A DNA stretch of 45,237 bases from Chloroflexota bacterium (GTDB taxonomy: Bacteria; Chloroflexota; Dormibacteria; Dormibacterales; Dormibacteraceae). A program made the position numbers and the translations under genes. The stretch lies in the NCBI GenBank assembly GCA_005881025.1, contig VBFO01000112.1, positions 1 to 45,237 of the forward strand. Direction: 5' to 3'. Numbering within the stretch: position 1 is the first letter of the stretch; every line of letters starts with the position of its first letter. Positions 17,210 through 27,548 of the stretch are shown here, piece after piece. Under the pieces are notes generated by a model. That model was given only the letters and a program-made list of their open reading frames with translations, did not search any database and was not told where the DNA came from.

Positions 17210-17602
17210 CTAGCGCTTCGTGTATTGCGGGGCTTTGCGCGCCCTCTTCAAGCCGTATTTCTTGCGCTCCTTCATGCGTGCATCTCGCGTCAGAAGGCCG
17301 GCCTTCTTCAACGCGGGACGATAATCCGGGTCGTAGTTGCAGAGCGCTCGGGCGATGCCGTGCGCGATGGCACCGGCCTGCCCACTGGTGCCTCCCCCCG
17401 CGACGCGGACGCTCACGTCGAATTTGCGCTGAGTGCTGGTGATACGAAGTGGCGCCAGCGCCGCCAGCTCGAGCACGCGACGGCCGAGAAACGCGAGGGG
17501 GTCCTTCTCATTGACAGTGATCCGGCCCTCGCCCGGCTGTATCCGCACCCGCGCCACCGCGTTCTTGCGCCGGCCGGTGCCCCGGTTGAACGTCTCAGCC
17601 AA
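17210..17602 (-). CDS. rpsI: 30S ribosomal protein S9 (uS9)
   Basis: [24 protein letters not shown]...[25 protein letters not shown]. Confidence 0.98.
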   Translation of the reverse strand: MAETFNRGTGRRKNAVARVRIQPGEGRITVNEKDPLAFLGRRVLELAALAPLRITSTQRKFDVSVRVAGGGTSGQAGAIAHGIARALCNYDPDYRPALKKAGLLTRDARMKERKKYGLKRARKAPQYTKR

Positions 17603-18059
17603 CGTTGATATCCCCCTTCGAGTCGAAAGTGATGGGCCTGGGCTTTTGCGCCTGATGGCCGTGGTCGGCTCCGGCGTAGACGCGGAGGCGGGTCAGCATG
17701 TCCGCCCCCAGCGTGTTGCGCTGGAGCATTCCGCGCACGGCGTTCGTCACCGGGAAGGTGGGGTCGAGCTCCTGCGCCCGCCCAAGCGACCGCTTGCGCA
17801 GACCACCGGGATAGCCGGTGTACCTCGTGTATTCCTTGGTTTCCGTCTTGGTCCCCGTGACCTTCACCTTGGCGGCGTTGATCACTATCACGTGGTCGCC
17901 TGTGTTCAGGTGCGGCGTGAAGGTGGGCTTGTGCTTGCCACGCAGGACCTTGGCCACACAGCTCGCAAGGCGGCCGAGGACCTGGTCAGTGGCATCGACC
18001 ACGAACCAATCGCTCTTCAAATCCGCCGTTTTCGCCGTCCAGGTCTTCTGTTTTGTCAA
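17595..18059 (-). CDS. rplM: 50S ribosomal protein L13 (uL13)
   Basis: [48 protein letters not shown]. Confidence 0.97.
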   Translation of the reverse strand: MTKQKTWTAKTADLKSDWFVVDATDQVLGRLASCVAKVLRGKHKPTFTPHLNTGDHVIVINAAKVKVTGTKTETKEYTRYTGYPGGLRKRSLGRAQELDPTFPVTNAVRGMLQRNTLGADMLTRLRVYAGADHGHQAQKPRPITFDSKGDINVG

Positions 18060-18069
18060 TTGAGGTCCT

Positions 18070-18804
18070 TCAGTAAATCACTTCCATCAGGGTCAAGCCC
18101 CCCGCTGGCGCAGTTTTCGGCGCCATCCGCCGGTCGCGCGCCTTGAGGACGTCGGCCACCCATCTCACCGGCTTCCTACCCCGGCCGACCTCGGCCAGCG
18201 CGCCCGCGATGCTGCGGGCCAGCCCGCGCAGGAAACCTTCCGCCACCAGCTCGAGCTCGACGAACTCACCTCGCCGCCGCACCTTCGCGGAGCGCATCTC
18301 GCGCACCCGCTGTCCGGCCGGCTCGGAGGCGGAGCAGAAGCTGGTCCAGTCGTGCTCGCCCACGAGCCCCTCGGCGGCGCTCGCCATCGCCTTGACGTCG
18401 AGCGGACCGCCCGCGAGGTGCCAGCAGCGCCCCCGGTCCAGGGCCGGCCGTCCGGGCCGGTCGAGGTAGCGGTAGCGATAGCGCCTCCAGCGAGCTGAGT
18501 AGCGGGCATGGAACGCGTCCGGCACGGCCTCTGCGCGAAGGGCGGAGACATCGTCCGGCAATCTCGCGTTGAGGGCCGCCGCCAGCCGGTCCGGTGCGAT
18601 CCTGCCGTGGAGCTGGAAGTTCACGACTTGGCCCTCCGCGTGCGCGCCCGCATCAGTGCGGCCAGCGGCGTAGACCACGTGGTCCTTGCCGGTCAGCTCG
18701 CGCAGCGCCCGCTTCAGCTCGGCTTCCACTGTCCGGCCCCGCGCCTGCTGCTGCCAGCCGGCAAATCCGCGACCGTCGTACTCGAGCACGACTTTGATAT
18801 TCAT
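18070..18804 (-). CDS. truA: tRNA pseudouridine(38-40) synthase TruA
   Basis: LEYDGRGFAGWQQQARGRTVEAEL, AAGRTDAGAHAEGQVVNF. Confidence 0.96.
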   Translation of the reverse strand: MNIKVVLEYDGRGFAGWQQQARGRTVEAELKRALRELTGKDHVVYAAGRTDAGAHAEGQVVNFQLHGRIAPDRLAAALNARLPDDVSALRAEAVPDAFHARYSARWRRYRYRYLDRPGRPALDRGRCWHLAGGPLDVKAMASAAEGLVGEHDWTSFCSASEPAGQRVREMRSAKVRRRGEFVELELVAEGFLRGLARSIAGALAEVGRGRKPVRWVADVLKARDRRMAPKTAPAGGLTLMEVIY

Positions 18805-18823
18805 TTGTAAAAAGCGCGGGTCA

Positions 18824-19177
18824 TCAGTCGACTAGTTCGATGATCACCATCGGGGCCGAGTCGCCGTGCCGCGGACCCTTGTGGATGATCCGCGTATAGC
18901 CGCCTGGCCGCTCGGCCAGGCGCGGGATGAGGTTTGAGAAAAGCCGCTCCACGACCTCGGGCTTGGAAACCTCCTCGCTGACGCGCCGGCGGGCGTTGAG
19001 GTCCTGGTCCTTGGCGGTAGTGATCAGCCGCTCGACCCACCGCCGCAGCTCCTTGGCGCGAGCCTCGGTGGTGGTGATGCGACCGCTCTCCAGCAGCGAC
19101 GTGCACAGGCCGCGCATCAGCGCCTTGCGCGAATCGGTGTCGCGGTTGAAGCGGCGACCGGATTTCTGGTGGCGCAT
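18824..19177 (-). CDS. rplQ: 50S ribosomal protein L17 (bL17)
   Basis: MRHQKSGRRFNRDTDSRKALMRGLCTSLLESGRITTTEARAKELR; C-terminal part of the over-long 18824..19999 ORF. Confidence 0.97.
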   Translation of the reverse strand: MRHQKSGRRFNRDTDSRKALMRGLCTSLLESGRITTTEARAKELRRWVERLITTAKDQDLNARRRVSEEVSKPEVVERLFSNLIPRLAERPGGYTRIIHKGPRHGDSAPMVIIELVD

Positions 19178-19185
19178 GAAACGAG

Positions 19186-20148
19186 CTAGCCCCGGAGGAC
19201 TGTGCCCATCTCCTCGGGCTTGATGAAGCCCTTCTCGACCAGCTTCTCCTTGATCTCGTCGAGCGACTTGCGCCCGAAGTTGCGCAGCGCCAGCAGCTCT
19301 TCTTCCTTCTTCTGCAGCAGCTGACCCACGGTCTGGATCTCGTTCGCCTTCAGGCAGTTGAACGCACGCACCGAGAGGTCGAGCTCCTCGATGGGCGTGT
19401 CCATCAAGCGGTTCTGGCTCGTCTTCTCGCCGTCCACGCCCGGCTTCTGGATCGACTCGCCGAAGTGCACGAACAGGTCCAGGTGTCTGGTGAACAGCTC
19501 GGCGGAGTGGCTGACCGCCTCCTCGGGTGACATGGTGCCGTCGGTCCAGACCTCGATGATCAGGCGGTCGAAGTCGGTGGACTGGCCGACGCGGGTCTTC
19601 TCGACGACGAAGTTCGCCTTCTCCACCGGGGAGAAGATCGAGTCGATCGGGATGACCCCGATGGGCTGGCCCTCGCGCTTGTTGCGCTCCGCAGGCACGT
19701 AGCCCTTGCCGCGCTCGACGTTGAGCTCCATCCGCAGGTGGCCCTTCGCGGCCAGCGTGCAGATGTAGAGGTCCGGGTTCACCACCTCTACGTCGGAGGT
19801 GGCCTGGACGTGCGACGCGCGCACATCGGTTGGCCCTTTGACGTCCAGCAGCAGTGTGATCGGGTCCTCGGTGAAGCTCTTGAGGCGGAGCTTCTTGAGG
19901 TTGAGGATGACCTCGGTCACGTCCTCCTTCACGTGCGGGATCGCGGTGAATTCGTGCGCCACGCCGTCGATCTGGATGGACGTAACGGCCGCGCCCCACA
20001 GCGAGGACAGCAGCACGCGGCGCAGGGTGTTCCCGAGCGTGGTCCCGAAGCCGGGGTCCAGCGGCTCGATGTCGAACTTGCCGTAGTTCGCGCTCTGCTC
20101 GAGCTTGCGAACCTGCGGCGTCACAGTCATCTGGGTGTCAATTGCCAA
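19186..20148 (-). CDS. rpoA: DNA-directed RNA polymerase subunit alpha
   Basis: FDIEPLDPGFGTTLGNTLRRVLLSSLWGAAV; C-term LDLSVRAFNCLKANEIQTVGQLL. Confidence 0.98.
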   Translation of the reverse strand: MAIDTQMTVTPQVRKLEQSANYGKFDIEPLDPGFGTTLGNTLRRVLLSSLWGAAVTSIQIDGVAHEFTAIPHVKEDVTEVILNLKKLRLKSFTEDPITLLLDVKGPTDVRASHVQATSDVEVVNPDLYICTLAAKGHLRMELNVERGKGYVPAERNKREGQPIGVIPIDSIFSPVEKANFVVEKTRVGQSTDFDRLIIEVWTDGTMSPEEAVSHSAELFTRHLDLFVHFGESIQKPGVDGEKTSQNRLMDTPIEELDLSVRAFNCLKANEIQTVGQLLQKKEEELLALRNFGRKSLDEIKEKLVEKGFIKPEEMGTVLRG

Positions 20149-20174
20149 GGGTGTCTCCTAACCTCCGTCCCGCA

Positions 20175-20795
20175 TTACCGGGAATAGAACTCGACGATCA
20201 ACTGCTCTTCCACGCCCGACTCCATCTCGTGCCGATCCGGCCGAGCCAGGATCTTTGCCGTCTTGTCCTCTCCGTTGAAGGAGAGCCAGGACGGGACGGG
20301 GCGGACCTTCGATGCCTCGAGGGCCACGTCGATGACCCCGTTGGCCGGCTTCACCTTGAGCACATCGCCCGGCTTCAGCTGGTAGGACGGCACGTTCACT
20401 GTCTTGCCGTTCACCTCGAAATGCCGGTGCGTCACGAGCTGCCGCGCCTGCTTGCGCGACGTGCCCAAACCAAGCCGGTAGATCACGTTGTCGAGCCGCG
20501 ACTCCAGGTGGCGCAGGAGGTTGATTCCGGTCACTCCCGGCTCCCTCGACGCCTGGTCGAAATAGTTGCGGAACTGCTTCTCGAGCAACCCGTAGATGCG
20601 GCGGGCCTTCTGCTTCGCGCGGAGCTGCAGGCCATAGTCGGACGTCTTGCGCTTGCGCGCCTGGCCGTGCATGCCGGGCGCGAACGCGCGACGCTCGATC
20701 GCGCACTTGGGCGTGTAGCAGCGCTCGCCCTTCAGGTAGAGCTTCGCGCCTTCGCGGCGGCAGAAGCGGCAGACGGGGCCGCTGTAGTTCGCCAT
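20175..20795 (-). CDS. rpsD: 30S ribosomal protein S4 (uS4, zinc-binding Cys-rich N-terminus)
   Basis: [37 protein letters not shown]4 domain LESRLDNVIYRLGLGTSRKQARQLVTHRHFEVNG. Confidence 0.97.
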   Translation of the reverse strand: MANYSGPVCRFCRREGAKLYLKGERCYTPKCAIERRAFAPGMHGQARKRKTSDYGLQLRAKQKARRIYGLLEKQFRNYFDQASREPGVTGINLLRHLESRLDNVIYRLGLGTSRKQARQLVTHRHFEVNGKTVNVPSYQLKPGDVLKVKPANGVIDVALEASKVRPVPSWLSFNGEDKTAKILARPDRHEMESGVEEQLIVEFYSR

Positions 20796-21190
20796 TACAC
20801 GCGCCTCCGCTTGGGCGGGCGGCAACCGTTGTGCGGGATGGGCGTGACGTCGGTGATCGCGCTCACCTCGAGCCCGGTCGCCTGCAGCGAGCGGATGGCG
20901 GCCTCACGGCCGGCGCCCGGCCCGCGCACGAAGACCTCGATCGAGCGCATGCCGTGCTCCAGCGCCTTCTTCGCGGTGGCCTCGGCCGTGACCTGGGCCG
21001 CGAATGGCGTCGACTTGCGGCTGCCCTTGAAACCCTGGGCGCCCGCACTTCCCCAAGAGATGACGTTCCCGTCGATGTCGCTGATCGAGATGATGGTGTT
21101 GTTGAACGTGCTCTGGATGTGAGCCTGTCCGTTGACGATGTTCTTGCGCTCGCGCCGGCGGGTCCTGACGACCTTCTTCTGCTTGGTCAC
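20795..21190 (-). CDS. rpsK: 30S ribosomal protein S11 (uS11)
   Basis: [47 protein letters not shown]. Confidence 0.98.
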   Translation of the reverse strand: MTKQKKVVRTRRRERKNIVNGQAHIQSTFNNTIISISDIDGNVISWGSAGAQGFKGSRKSTPFAAQVTAEATAKKALEHGMRSIEVFVRGPGAGREAAIRSLQATGLEVSAITDVTPIPHNGCRPPKRRRV

Positions 21191-21585
21191 TTACCGGCTT
21201 TCACCTTCTTCTTGCCCGCGACCGCACGCTTGGGTCCGCGCCGGCTGCGCGCATTGGTGCGCGTGCGCTGGCCGTGCACCGGCAGGCCGCGGCGATGCCG
21301 CTGGCCGCGATAGGAGCCGATCTCGGTCATGCGCTTGATGTTGGTGGCCACGTCGCGCCGGAGGTCGCCCTCGATGAGCAGCTCCTTGGCGGTGGCCATC
21401 CTGTCGATGATCTGGCGCAGGCGGGTGACCTCATCGTCAGTGAGGTCTTTCACGCGTGTGTCCGGGTTGATTCCGGCGGTCTTGATCAGCTTCTGGGCTG
21501 TCGTGTTGCCGATGCCGTGGATGTACGTGAGGGAGATGACCGCGCGCTTCTGCGGGGGTATGTCGACGCCGGCGATCCTCGCCAT
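21187..21585 (-). CDS. rpsM: 30S ribosomal protein S13 (uS13)
   Basis: [33 protein letters not shown]...[21 protein letters not shown]. Confidence 0.98.
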   Translation of the reverse strand: MARIAGVDIPPQKRAVISLTYIHGIGNTTAQKLIKTAGINPDTRVKDLTDDEVTRLRQIIDRMATAKELLIEGDLRRDVATNIKRMTEIGSYRGQRHRRGLPVHGQRTRTNARSRRGPKRAVAGKKKVKAGK

Positions 21586-21602
21586 ATAGCTCCTCTAGCT
21601 CC

Positions 21603-21719
21603 TCAGCCCTGTCGCTGTTTGTGCTTGGGCGTCTTGGAGCAGATCACTCTGACCACCCCATTCCGCTTGATCACCTTGCAGCTGGGACACATCTTCCGAA
21701 CCGACGGCCGTACCTTCAT
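21603..21719 (-). CDS. rpmJ: 50S ribosomal protein L36 (bL36, zinc type)
   Basis: Not in the ORF track as such; minus strand reads [38 protein letters not shown] (38 aa). Confidence 0.96.
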   Translation of the reverse strand: MKVRPSVRKMCPSCKVIKRNGVVRVICSKTPKHKQRQG

Positions 21720-21955
21720 CTCCTGATCTCTCTAATCCGCCCACGCGAGTGATCGCTCTCCGCCAGCTCGACCCCGACCTTGTCGCCGGCCAGGAGCCGG
21801 GTGAAGCGGGTGCCGGCGCGATCGGCAACGTGGGCGAGGACCTTGGCCCCGTTCTCGAGCTCAACCCTGTACACGCCGTTGGGGAGAGGCTCCAGGACGA
21901 CCCCCTTCACGAGCGGGGGACGCCGGGGCACGAACGGCGATTGTACCAAACTCAC
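21716..21955 (-). CDS. infA: translation initiation factor IF-1 (divergent)
   Basis: [58 protein letters not shown]; located map-infA-rpmJ. Confidence 0.92.
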   Translation of the reverse strand: MSLVQSPFVPRRPPLVKGVVLEPLPNGVYRVELENGAKVLAHVADRAGTRFTRLLAGDKVGVELAESDHSRGRIREIRR

Positions 21956-22719
21956 CGGCTGGCCTTGGCCGGGGGGAGGGCGGTGAGGACTAGGGGGCCC
22001 GACTCGGTGACGGCCACCGTGTGCTCGAAGTACGCGGAGAGCGAGCCGTCGGCGGTGCAGATGGTCCAGCCGTCGGGCTTCATGAACACCTCGTAGGAGC
22101 CGGCGTTGACCATCGGCTCGATCGCCAGGGTCATCCCTGCCTTGAGCCGGGGCGGGGTGCCCGGGCGGCCGAAGTTGGGCACCTGGGGGTCCTCGTGCAT
22201 CTGGCGCCCGATCCCGTGACCGACGAACTGCCGGATGACCGAGAAGCCCGCCTTCTCGACGTGCTCCTGGATGGCGTTTGAGATGTCACCCAGCCAGCCG
22301 CCCGGCTGGGCCTTGGCAATTCCAACGTAGAGGGCCTCCTCGGTCACCTTGATCAGGCGCTTGCCCTCGGCGGAGACGTTGCCGACCCCGACCGTGATCC
22401 CGACGTCGGCCCAGAAGCCCTCGAGGATCAGCCCCAGGTCCAGGCTGACCAGGTCCCCGTCCGCGATCTTGCGGTTGCCAGGGATGCCGTGGACCGCCTC
22501 ATCGTTGATGGACACGCAGATCGACTTCGGGAAGCCGTTGTAGCCCAAAAAGCCGGGAGCCGCCCCGCCCTCGCGAATGAGCTTGTCGGCGATCCGGTCC
22601 AGCTCGAGAGTGCGGACGCCAGGCTCGCAGGCGGCCTTGAGGGGAGGCAGCACGGAGGCCAGGAGCCTGCCCGCGCGCGCCATCAGGTCGATCTCGTACT
22701 TGGTTTTGTAGGTGATCAA
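21952..22719 (-). CDS. map: type I methionine aminopeptidase
   Basis: GFPKSICVSINDEAVHGIPG, LDLGLILEGFWADVGITV, GHGIGRQMHEDPQVPNFG. Confidence 0.97.
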   Translation of the reverse strand: MITYKTKYEIDLMARAGRLLASVLPPLKAACEPGVRTLELDRIADKLIREGGAAPGFLGYNGFPKSICVSINDEAVHGIPGNRKIADGDLVSLDLGLILEGFWADVGITVGVGNVSAEGKRLIKVTEEALYVGIAKAQPGGWLGDISNAIQEHVEKAGFSVIRQFVGHGIGRQMHEDPQVPNFGRPGTPPRLKAGMTLAIEPMVNAGSYEVFMKPDGWTICTADGSLSAYFEHTVAVTESGPLVLTALPPAKASR

Positions 22720-23357
22720 TTGGTGACTCGAGCCTTCTCCAGAGCCGAAAGTACGCTGCCGTGGATCTCATCGATTGTGCCCACGCCCTCGATCTCGGAA
22801 ACCAGATGCCTGGCGCGGTAGTAATCCAGCAGGGGCAGCGTCTTCTCCAGGTAGATCTCGATCCGGTGCTTGACGGCATCGGGCTTGTCGTCGTCCCGCT
22901 GCACGAGCTTCGTCCCGTCGGCAGGGCAGGTTCTGGTCCCGGGCGGATACGTCTTCTGATCGACGGGGCAGGTCATCCGGCCCGCCAGCCGCTTCACCAG
23001 CTCCGACGTCTCGACCTTGAGGTAGAGGACGCGGTCGAAGGCTTTGCTGAGCTCGGTGAGCAGCTCGTCCAGGGCCTGCGCCTGGGGGATGGTACGGGGA
23101 AAGCCGTCCATGATGAAGCCGTTGACGCAGTCGGGCTGTGCCAGCCGGTTGCGAATGATGCCGATCATCACGTCGTCGGGGACGTAGCCGCCGGCGGCCA
23201 TGATGGGCTTTGCTTTCAGGCCCAGCGGGGTGCCGGCCGCGACCTCGTTGCGGAGGATGTCGCCTGTGGCGATGTGTGGGATGTCGAAGCGCTTGTGCAG
23301 CATCTCCGCCTGAGTCCCTTTACCGCTGCCGGGGGGGCCATACAGAAGCAGGTTCAC
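22716..23357 (-). CDS. adk: adenylate kinase
   Basis: LYGPPGSGKGTQAEML, DGFPRTIPQAQALDELL, LVQRDDDKPDAVKHRIEIY. Confidence 0.97.
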   Translation of the reverse strand: MNLLLYGPPGSGKGTQAEMLHKRFDIPHIATGDILRNEVAAGTPLGLKAKPIMAAGGYVPDDVMIGIIRNRLAQPDCVNGFIMDGFPRTIPQAQALDELLTELSKAFDRVLYLKVETSELVKRLAGRMTCPVDQKTYPPGTRTCPADGTKLVQRDDDKPDAVKHRIEIYLEKTLPLLDYYRARHLVSEIEGVGTIDEIHGSVLSALEKARVTN

Positions 23358-23379
23358 CGAGCGCCGGCTCTCGAGCCCG

Positions 23380-24711
23380 TCATGTGATGAAGCCGCGGTA
23401 CTGGCGCATCACGAGCTGCGTCTGCAGCTGTTTCATCGTGTCCAGCGCAACACCGACCACGATCAGGATCGCGGTGCCTCCCAGGTACATCTGGTTATGA
23501 GGGATGCCCGAGATCTTGGCCGTGGCAATGGGCAGGATGACAGTGATGAAGCCGAGGAAGCACGCGCCTGCGAATGTGACGCGGTTCATGACCGCGGCGA
23601 GGTAGTCCTCAGTGGGCCGGCCCGGACGTATGCCGGGGATGAAGCTCGAATAGCGTTTGAGGTTGTCGGCCACGTCGTGGACCTCAAACGTGATGGCCGT
23701 ATAGAAGTACGTGAACGCGAACGTGAAGACGAAATAGAGGACGTTGTAGGTGATCGCCATCGGCAGGTTCGTGGTGTCGGGCGCGAAGTTGCCCTGTATC
23801 CAGTGCGCGGCCTTGTAGTACCAGGTGTCGACAGGCGCGGCGTTGAAGTAGTTGGCCACGATCGTCGGCAGGAACATGACCGAGATGGCGAAGATGATCG
23901 GGATCACTCCCGCATGATTGACGCGCAAGGGTAGGAAGCTGGCTCGACTCTGAACCTGTCTGAGCCCGACCGTGCGCTGCGCGGATTGGATGGGTATCTT
24001 CCGCACCGCCTGCTGCACCTCGATGATGACGGCGGTCATGATCAGGGCCACCGCGCCGAAGATGATGAAGGGGATGTAGTCGGCCAGGCCGCCGCCAGTC
24101 GATCGCCCCGCGAACACTGACGCGACGCCCGCTGGACCGCGGCCGATGATGCCCGCGAAGATGATCAGCGAGACACCGTTGCCGATGCCGTACTCAGTGA
24201 TGAGCTCGCCGAACCACATGATCATCACGGTTCCGGCGGTGAGGGTGAGGATGATCTCGAGACGAGGGAACCAGTCCAGGGCTGGGAGGATGGCCGGGGT
24301 CGTGTTCTGGAACAGCACCGTGAAGCCGTACGCCTGACCGGCTCCGAGCGCGACGGTCAGGTAGCGGCTCCAGCGCTGGATGCGCCGCCGTCCCATCTCG
24401 CCTTCCTTCTGGATCTCCTTGATGCGCTCGGAGATCACAGTCATCAGCTGCATGATGATCGTGGCGTTGATGTACGGGTTCATGCCCATCGCGACGACGC
24501 TGAAGCGCGAGAGGCCACCGCCTGAAAACAGGTCGAGCAGTCCCAGCAGCGGCTGAGCGTTGAAGAGTGCGGCGAGGGCGGCGGGCTGCGCCTGTGGCAG
24601 GGCGATGTTTGCGAAGAGGCGGAAGATGATCAGGATTCCGCCGGTGAAGAGAATCTTGTTGCGGAGCTCCGGCAGCCGAAGGGCGTTGACGAGCGCCTCG
24701 AAGAGATTCAT
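23380..24711 (-). CDS. secY: preprotein translocase subunit SecY
   Basis: LRNKILFTGGILIIFRLFANIALP...ALGMNPYINATIIMQL-type motif (VVAMGMNPYINATIIMQLM), SGIPHNQMYLGGTAILIVVGVALDT. Confidence 0.98.
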   Translation of the reverse strand: MNLFEALVNALRLPELRNKILFTGGILIIFRLFANIALPQAQPAALAALFNAQPLLGLLDLFSGGGLSRFSVVAMGMNPYINATIIMQLMTVISERIKEIQKEGEMGRRRIQRWSRYLTVALGAGQAYGFTVLFQNTTPAILPALDWFPRLEIILTLTAGTVMIMWFGELITEYGIGNGVSLIIFAGIIGRGPAGVASVFAGRSTGGGLADYIPFIIFGAVALIMTAVIIEVQQAVRKIPIQSAQRTVGLRQVQSRASFLPLRVNHAGVIPIIFAISVMFLPTIVANYFNAAPVDTWYYKAAHWIQGNFAPDTTNLPMAITYNVLYFVFTFAFTYFYTAITFEVHDVADNLKRYSSFIPGIRPGRPTEDYLAAVMNRVTFAGACFLGFITVILPIATAKISGIPHNQMYLGGTAILIVVGVALDTMKQLQTQLVMRQYRGFIT

Positions 24712-24714
24712 CGC

Positions 24715-25257
24715 TCAGGCCTCTGCGGGAGAGCTACTCGCTTCAGTTACTTCCGGTACTTCCGGTTTCGGCGCCGCCGCCCTGGACTGGGATCGCTTGG
24801 GGCCGCGGACACGCTTCTCGCCCAGCACCTTCACGCTGCCGCCCTTCGACTCGATCGCGGCGCGCGCGCTGTTGCTGAAGGCGTGCGCCTCGACGATCAG
24901 CTTGCGGTTCAGGTCGCCAGTGCCAAGGACCTTGATCTCCTCGCCCGCACGGACAAGGCCCGCCTCGACCAGCACCTCCGCGTCGATGGTGGCGCCGTCG
25001 CCAAAGCGACGCAGCTTGGAGATGTTGACCACGGCGTAGGTCTTCTTGAAGGGATTCTTGAAGCCGGGCAGCTTCGGGATGCGCTGGGCGTAGGGCATCT
25101 GGCCGCCCTCGAAGCCGAGGCGGAACCCCTCGCTGCGGGCGTTCTGTCCCTTCTGGCCGCGGCCTGAGGTCTTGCCCCGGCCTGACCCGGTCCCACGCCC
25201 GACACGCTGCTTCTTCGAGCGCGATCCGGCCGGTGACTTGAGCTCGTGGAGCTGCAT
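24715..25257 (-). CDS. rplO: 50S ribosomal protein L15 (uL15) with acidic C-terminal tail
   Basis: MQLHELKSPAGSRSKKQRVGRGTGSGRGKTSGRGQKGQNAR. Confidence 0.97.
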   Translation of the reverse strand: MQLHELKSPAGSRSKKQRVGRGTGSGRGKTSGRGQKGQNARSEGFRLGFEGGQMPYAQRIPKLPGFKNPFKKTYAVVNISKLRRFGDGATIDAEVLVEAGLVRAGEEIKVLGTGDLNRKLIVEAHAFSNSARAAIESKGGSVKVLGEKRVRGPKRSQSRAAAPKPEVPEVTEASSSPAEA

Positions 25258-25262
25258 CTGTC

Positions 25263-25541
25263 CTAGTTTCCCCGCTTGTGCTTTTTGGTGCTGCGGGCGC
25301 GCCAGATCTTGTAGCGGCTTCGCTTCGGCCGGATGTACGGCTCGCCTTCCACGGCGACCAGGAAGTTCACGGCCTTGAGCATGCCGCGTACCGCCGGGTT
25401 GTCCGGGAGCTCACGGGTCTGGTGCATGCGCCGGAAACCCAGCGACTCGACTGTGGCTTTGATCTGCGGCTTGGCGCCGATGGAGCTCTTCATGAGCGTG
25501 GCCTTCAACGTCTTGCTGTCGGCTTTGGCTTTCGCCATCAC
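25263..25541 (-). CDS. rpmD: 50S ribosomal protein L30 (uL30) with C-terminal extension
   Basis: [50 protein letters not shown]. Confidence 0.93.
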   Translation of the reverse strand: MMAKAKADSKTLKATLMKSSIGAKPQIKATVESLGFRRMHQTRELPDNPAVRGMLKAVNFLVAVEGEPYIRPKRSRYKIWRARSTKKHKRGN

Positions 25542-26146
25542 GACTTAGTCTCCGCCGGGGTTGCCGCCGGCTCGGCGGTGGTGGCGACGCCGCCCTCGGC
25601 TCGGCGGTATGCGCTGGCCAGCTTGCGGCCGACGATCTGCTCGACCTCGCGGCTGCGCAGGTCGGCCACCTGCTGAGCGGTGCGCAACTGCTGCAGCGCG
25701 GCCAGCGTGGCGCGCACGGTGTTGATGGGGTTGTTGGTGCCGTGGGACTTGGTGAGGATGTCCTTGATGCCCGCCGTCTCGATCACGGCGCGCATCGCGC
25801 CTCCGGAGATCACGCCGGTGCCGGGAGCCGCCGGCTTGAGCATGATGCGGGCCGACCCGAGCTTGAGGCGGACCTCGTGCGGGATGGTAGTGCCGACCAT
25901 CGGCACCGTGATCATGTTCCGCTTGGCCACCTCCATCCCCTTGCGGATGGCCTCGGTGACCTCACGCGCCTTCCCGATGCCCGCCCCGACGCGCCCGTTC
26001 AGGTCACCGACCACGATCAGCGCGCTGAACGAGAACTTGCGCCCGCCCTTCACGACCTTGGCGACGCGGTTCACGCGGACGACGCGGTCGGCGAGCTCGG
26101 ATCGCTCTCCGGTCGAGTAAGGCCTTTGCGGGTAACGAGATCCCAT
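25538..26146 (-). CDS. rpsE: 30S ribosomal protein S5 (uS5)
   Basis: [40 protein letters not shown]...[28 protein letters not shown]. Confidence 0.97.
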   Translation of the reverse strand: MGSRYPQRPYSTGERSELADRVVRVNRVAKVVKGGRKFSFSALIVVGDLNGRVGAGIGKAREVTEAIRKGMEVAKRNMITVPMVGTTIPHEVRLKLGSARIMLKPAAPGTGVISGGAMRAVIETAGIKDILTKSHGTNNPINTVRATLAALQQLRTAQQVADLRSREVEQIVGRKLASAYRRAEGGVATTAEPAATPAETKS

Positions 26147-26154
26147 GCGCTTTT

Positions 26155-26508
26155 CTAAAACTCCAAACCGGCTTCGCGGGCGGCGTCCGCCAAAGCCTTG
26201 ATCCTGCCGTGATAGAGGAAGCCGCCGCGGTCGAAGACGACCTGGCTGACGCCTGCAGCCTTGGCCTTGTCGGCGATCGCCTTGCCCACCGAGGCGGCCT
26301 CGTTCATGCCGTTGCCTTTCGCCTTGAGCGCGACGGTCGAAGCTGAAGCGAGCGTGCGGCCGCCCGCATCGTCGATGACCTGCGCGTACAGGTGGTTGAG
26401 GCTGCGATAAACGGCCAGGCGCGGCCGAGCCGCGGTGCCGCTCACGTGGACACGCACGCGCTTGTGCCGCTTCAGGCGGTTGACCTTGCGGTCGGTTCTC
26501 TTGATCAC
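26155..26508 (-). CDS. rplR: 50S ribosomal protein L18 (uL18)
   Basis: [29 protein letters not shown]...[28 protein letters not shown]. Confidence 0.97.
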   Translation of the reverse strand: MIKRTDRKVNRLKRHKRVRVHVSGTAARPRLAVYRSLNHLYAQVIDDAGGRTLASASTVALKAKGNGMNEAASVGKAIADKAKAAGVSQVVFDRGGFLYHGRIKALADAAREAGLEF

Positions 26509-27059
26509 GCTGTGGTCTTAGCCCCCTTGCCCGCCTTGCCCGCCTTGCGGCGGATGCGCTCCCCGCGATACATCACGCCCTTGCCCTTGTACGGCTCGGG
26601 CGGGCGCAGCCCGCGCAGGTTGGCCGCGACCTGGCCGACGTCCTCGATCGAGATACCCGTGACCGAGAACTTGGTCTGGTCCTGGATGTCGACCGAGATT
26701 CCCTGGGGTGGCTTGAACCGGATGGGGTGCGAGTAGCCCAGGCTCAGGACGACCTCGTCGCCCTGCTTGGCGATGCGGTAGCCGACGCCGACCAGCTCGA
26801 GGTGCTTGGTGAAGCCCTGGCTGACACCCGTGACCATGTTGTTGACCAGGCTGCGAACCAGGCCGTGGAGGGCGCGGTGCTTGTAATCGTCGGAGGGGCG
26901 CTCGAACACGAGCTGACCGTCGGCCTGCTTGACCGTGATCTCGGCCGGCAGGGTGCGTTCGAGCTGGCCCTTCGGGCCCTCGACCTTGACGCCGCGGCCC
27001 TCAAGGGTGACCTTCACCCCACCCGGGACCGTGATCGGCAGCTTTCCAATCCGCGACAA
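26505..27059 (-). CDS. rplF: 50S ribosomal protein L6 (uL6)
   Basis: [38 protein letters not shown]...[25 protein letters not shown]. Confidence 0.98.
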   Translation of the reverse strand: MSRIGKLPITVPGGVKVTLEGRGVKVEGPKGQLERTLPAEITVKQADGQLVFERPSDDYKHRALHGLVRSLVNNMVTGVSQGFTKHLELVGVGYRIAKQGDEVVLSLGYSHPIRFKPPQGISVDIQDQTKFSVTGISIEDVGQVAANLRGLRPPEPYKGKGVMYRGERIRRKAGKAGKGAKTTA

Positions 27060-27080
27060 CTTCTTTCCTTTATCTCCTGA

Positions 27081-27548
27081 CTACCAGACGTATGCCAGTA
27101 CTTCGCCACCAAGGCCGTGGCGGAGCGCCTGGCGACCGCTCATGACACCTTCGGCGGTGCTGAGGATCGCGATCCCGAGTCCGCCGAGGACCCTTGGGAT
27201 CTCGGTCTTGCGCGCATAGACACGCAGTCCGGGCCGGCTGATCCGCTTGATGCCCGAGATCACGCGGGTGCGATCGGGGCGGGACTTGAAGATGATACGC
27301 ATCGTCTGAGTGGCGCCGTCTGCGGCGACCTCGAAGCCGGCGATATAGCCCTCGTCCTTCAAGACGCGGGCGATCTCCAGCTTCAATCTGGAGGCCGGCA
27401 CCGAGACCTCCGGGTGGCGGGCGCCGCTGGCGTTGCGGATGCGAGTGAGCATGTCGGCGATGGGGTCGCTGACGATGCCGGTGTGGGCAGTCCGGACCGG
27501 TTTGGCGGGCATCTTGGTGGTCGGTGTTGCTGCTGTGGCCATCATCAT
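27081..27548 (-). CDS. rpsH: 30S ribosomal protein S8 (uS8)
   Basis: [44 protein letters not shown]; start within [11 protein letters not shown] (27542-27548). Confidence 0.95.
   Translation of the reverse strand: MMMATAATPTTKMPAKPVRTAHTGIVSDPIADMLTRIRNASGARHPEVSVPASRLKLEIARVLKDEGYIAGFEVAADGATQTMRIIFKSRPDRTRVISGIKRISRPGLRVYARKTEIPRVLGGLGIAILSTAEGVMSGRQALRHGLGGEVLAYVW

Noticed and set aside
18824-19999. 391-aa ORF joining rplQ to an upstream open frame
   Set aside because: Only the C-terminal 117 aa is bL17; the rest is an alternative frame of rpoA.
22716-23357. Adenylate kinase LID with CPVD...CPAD in place of a four-Cys zinc site
   Set aside because: Variant LID residues are known in adenylate kinases; not compelling without an alignment.
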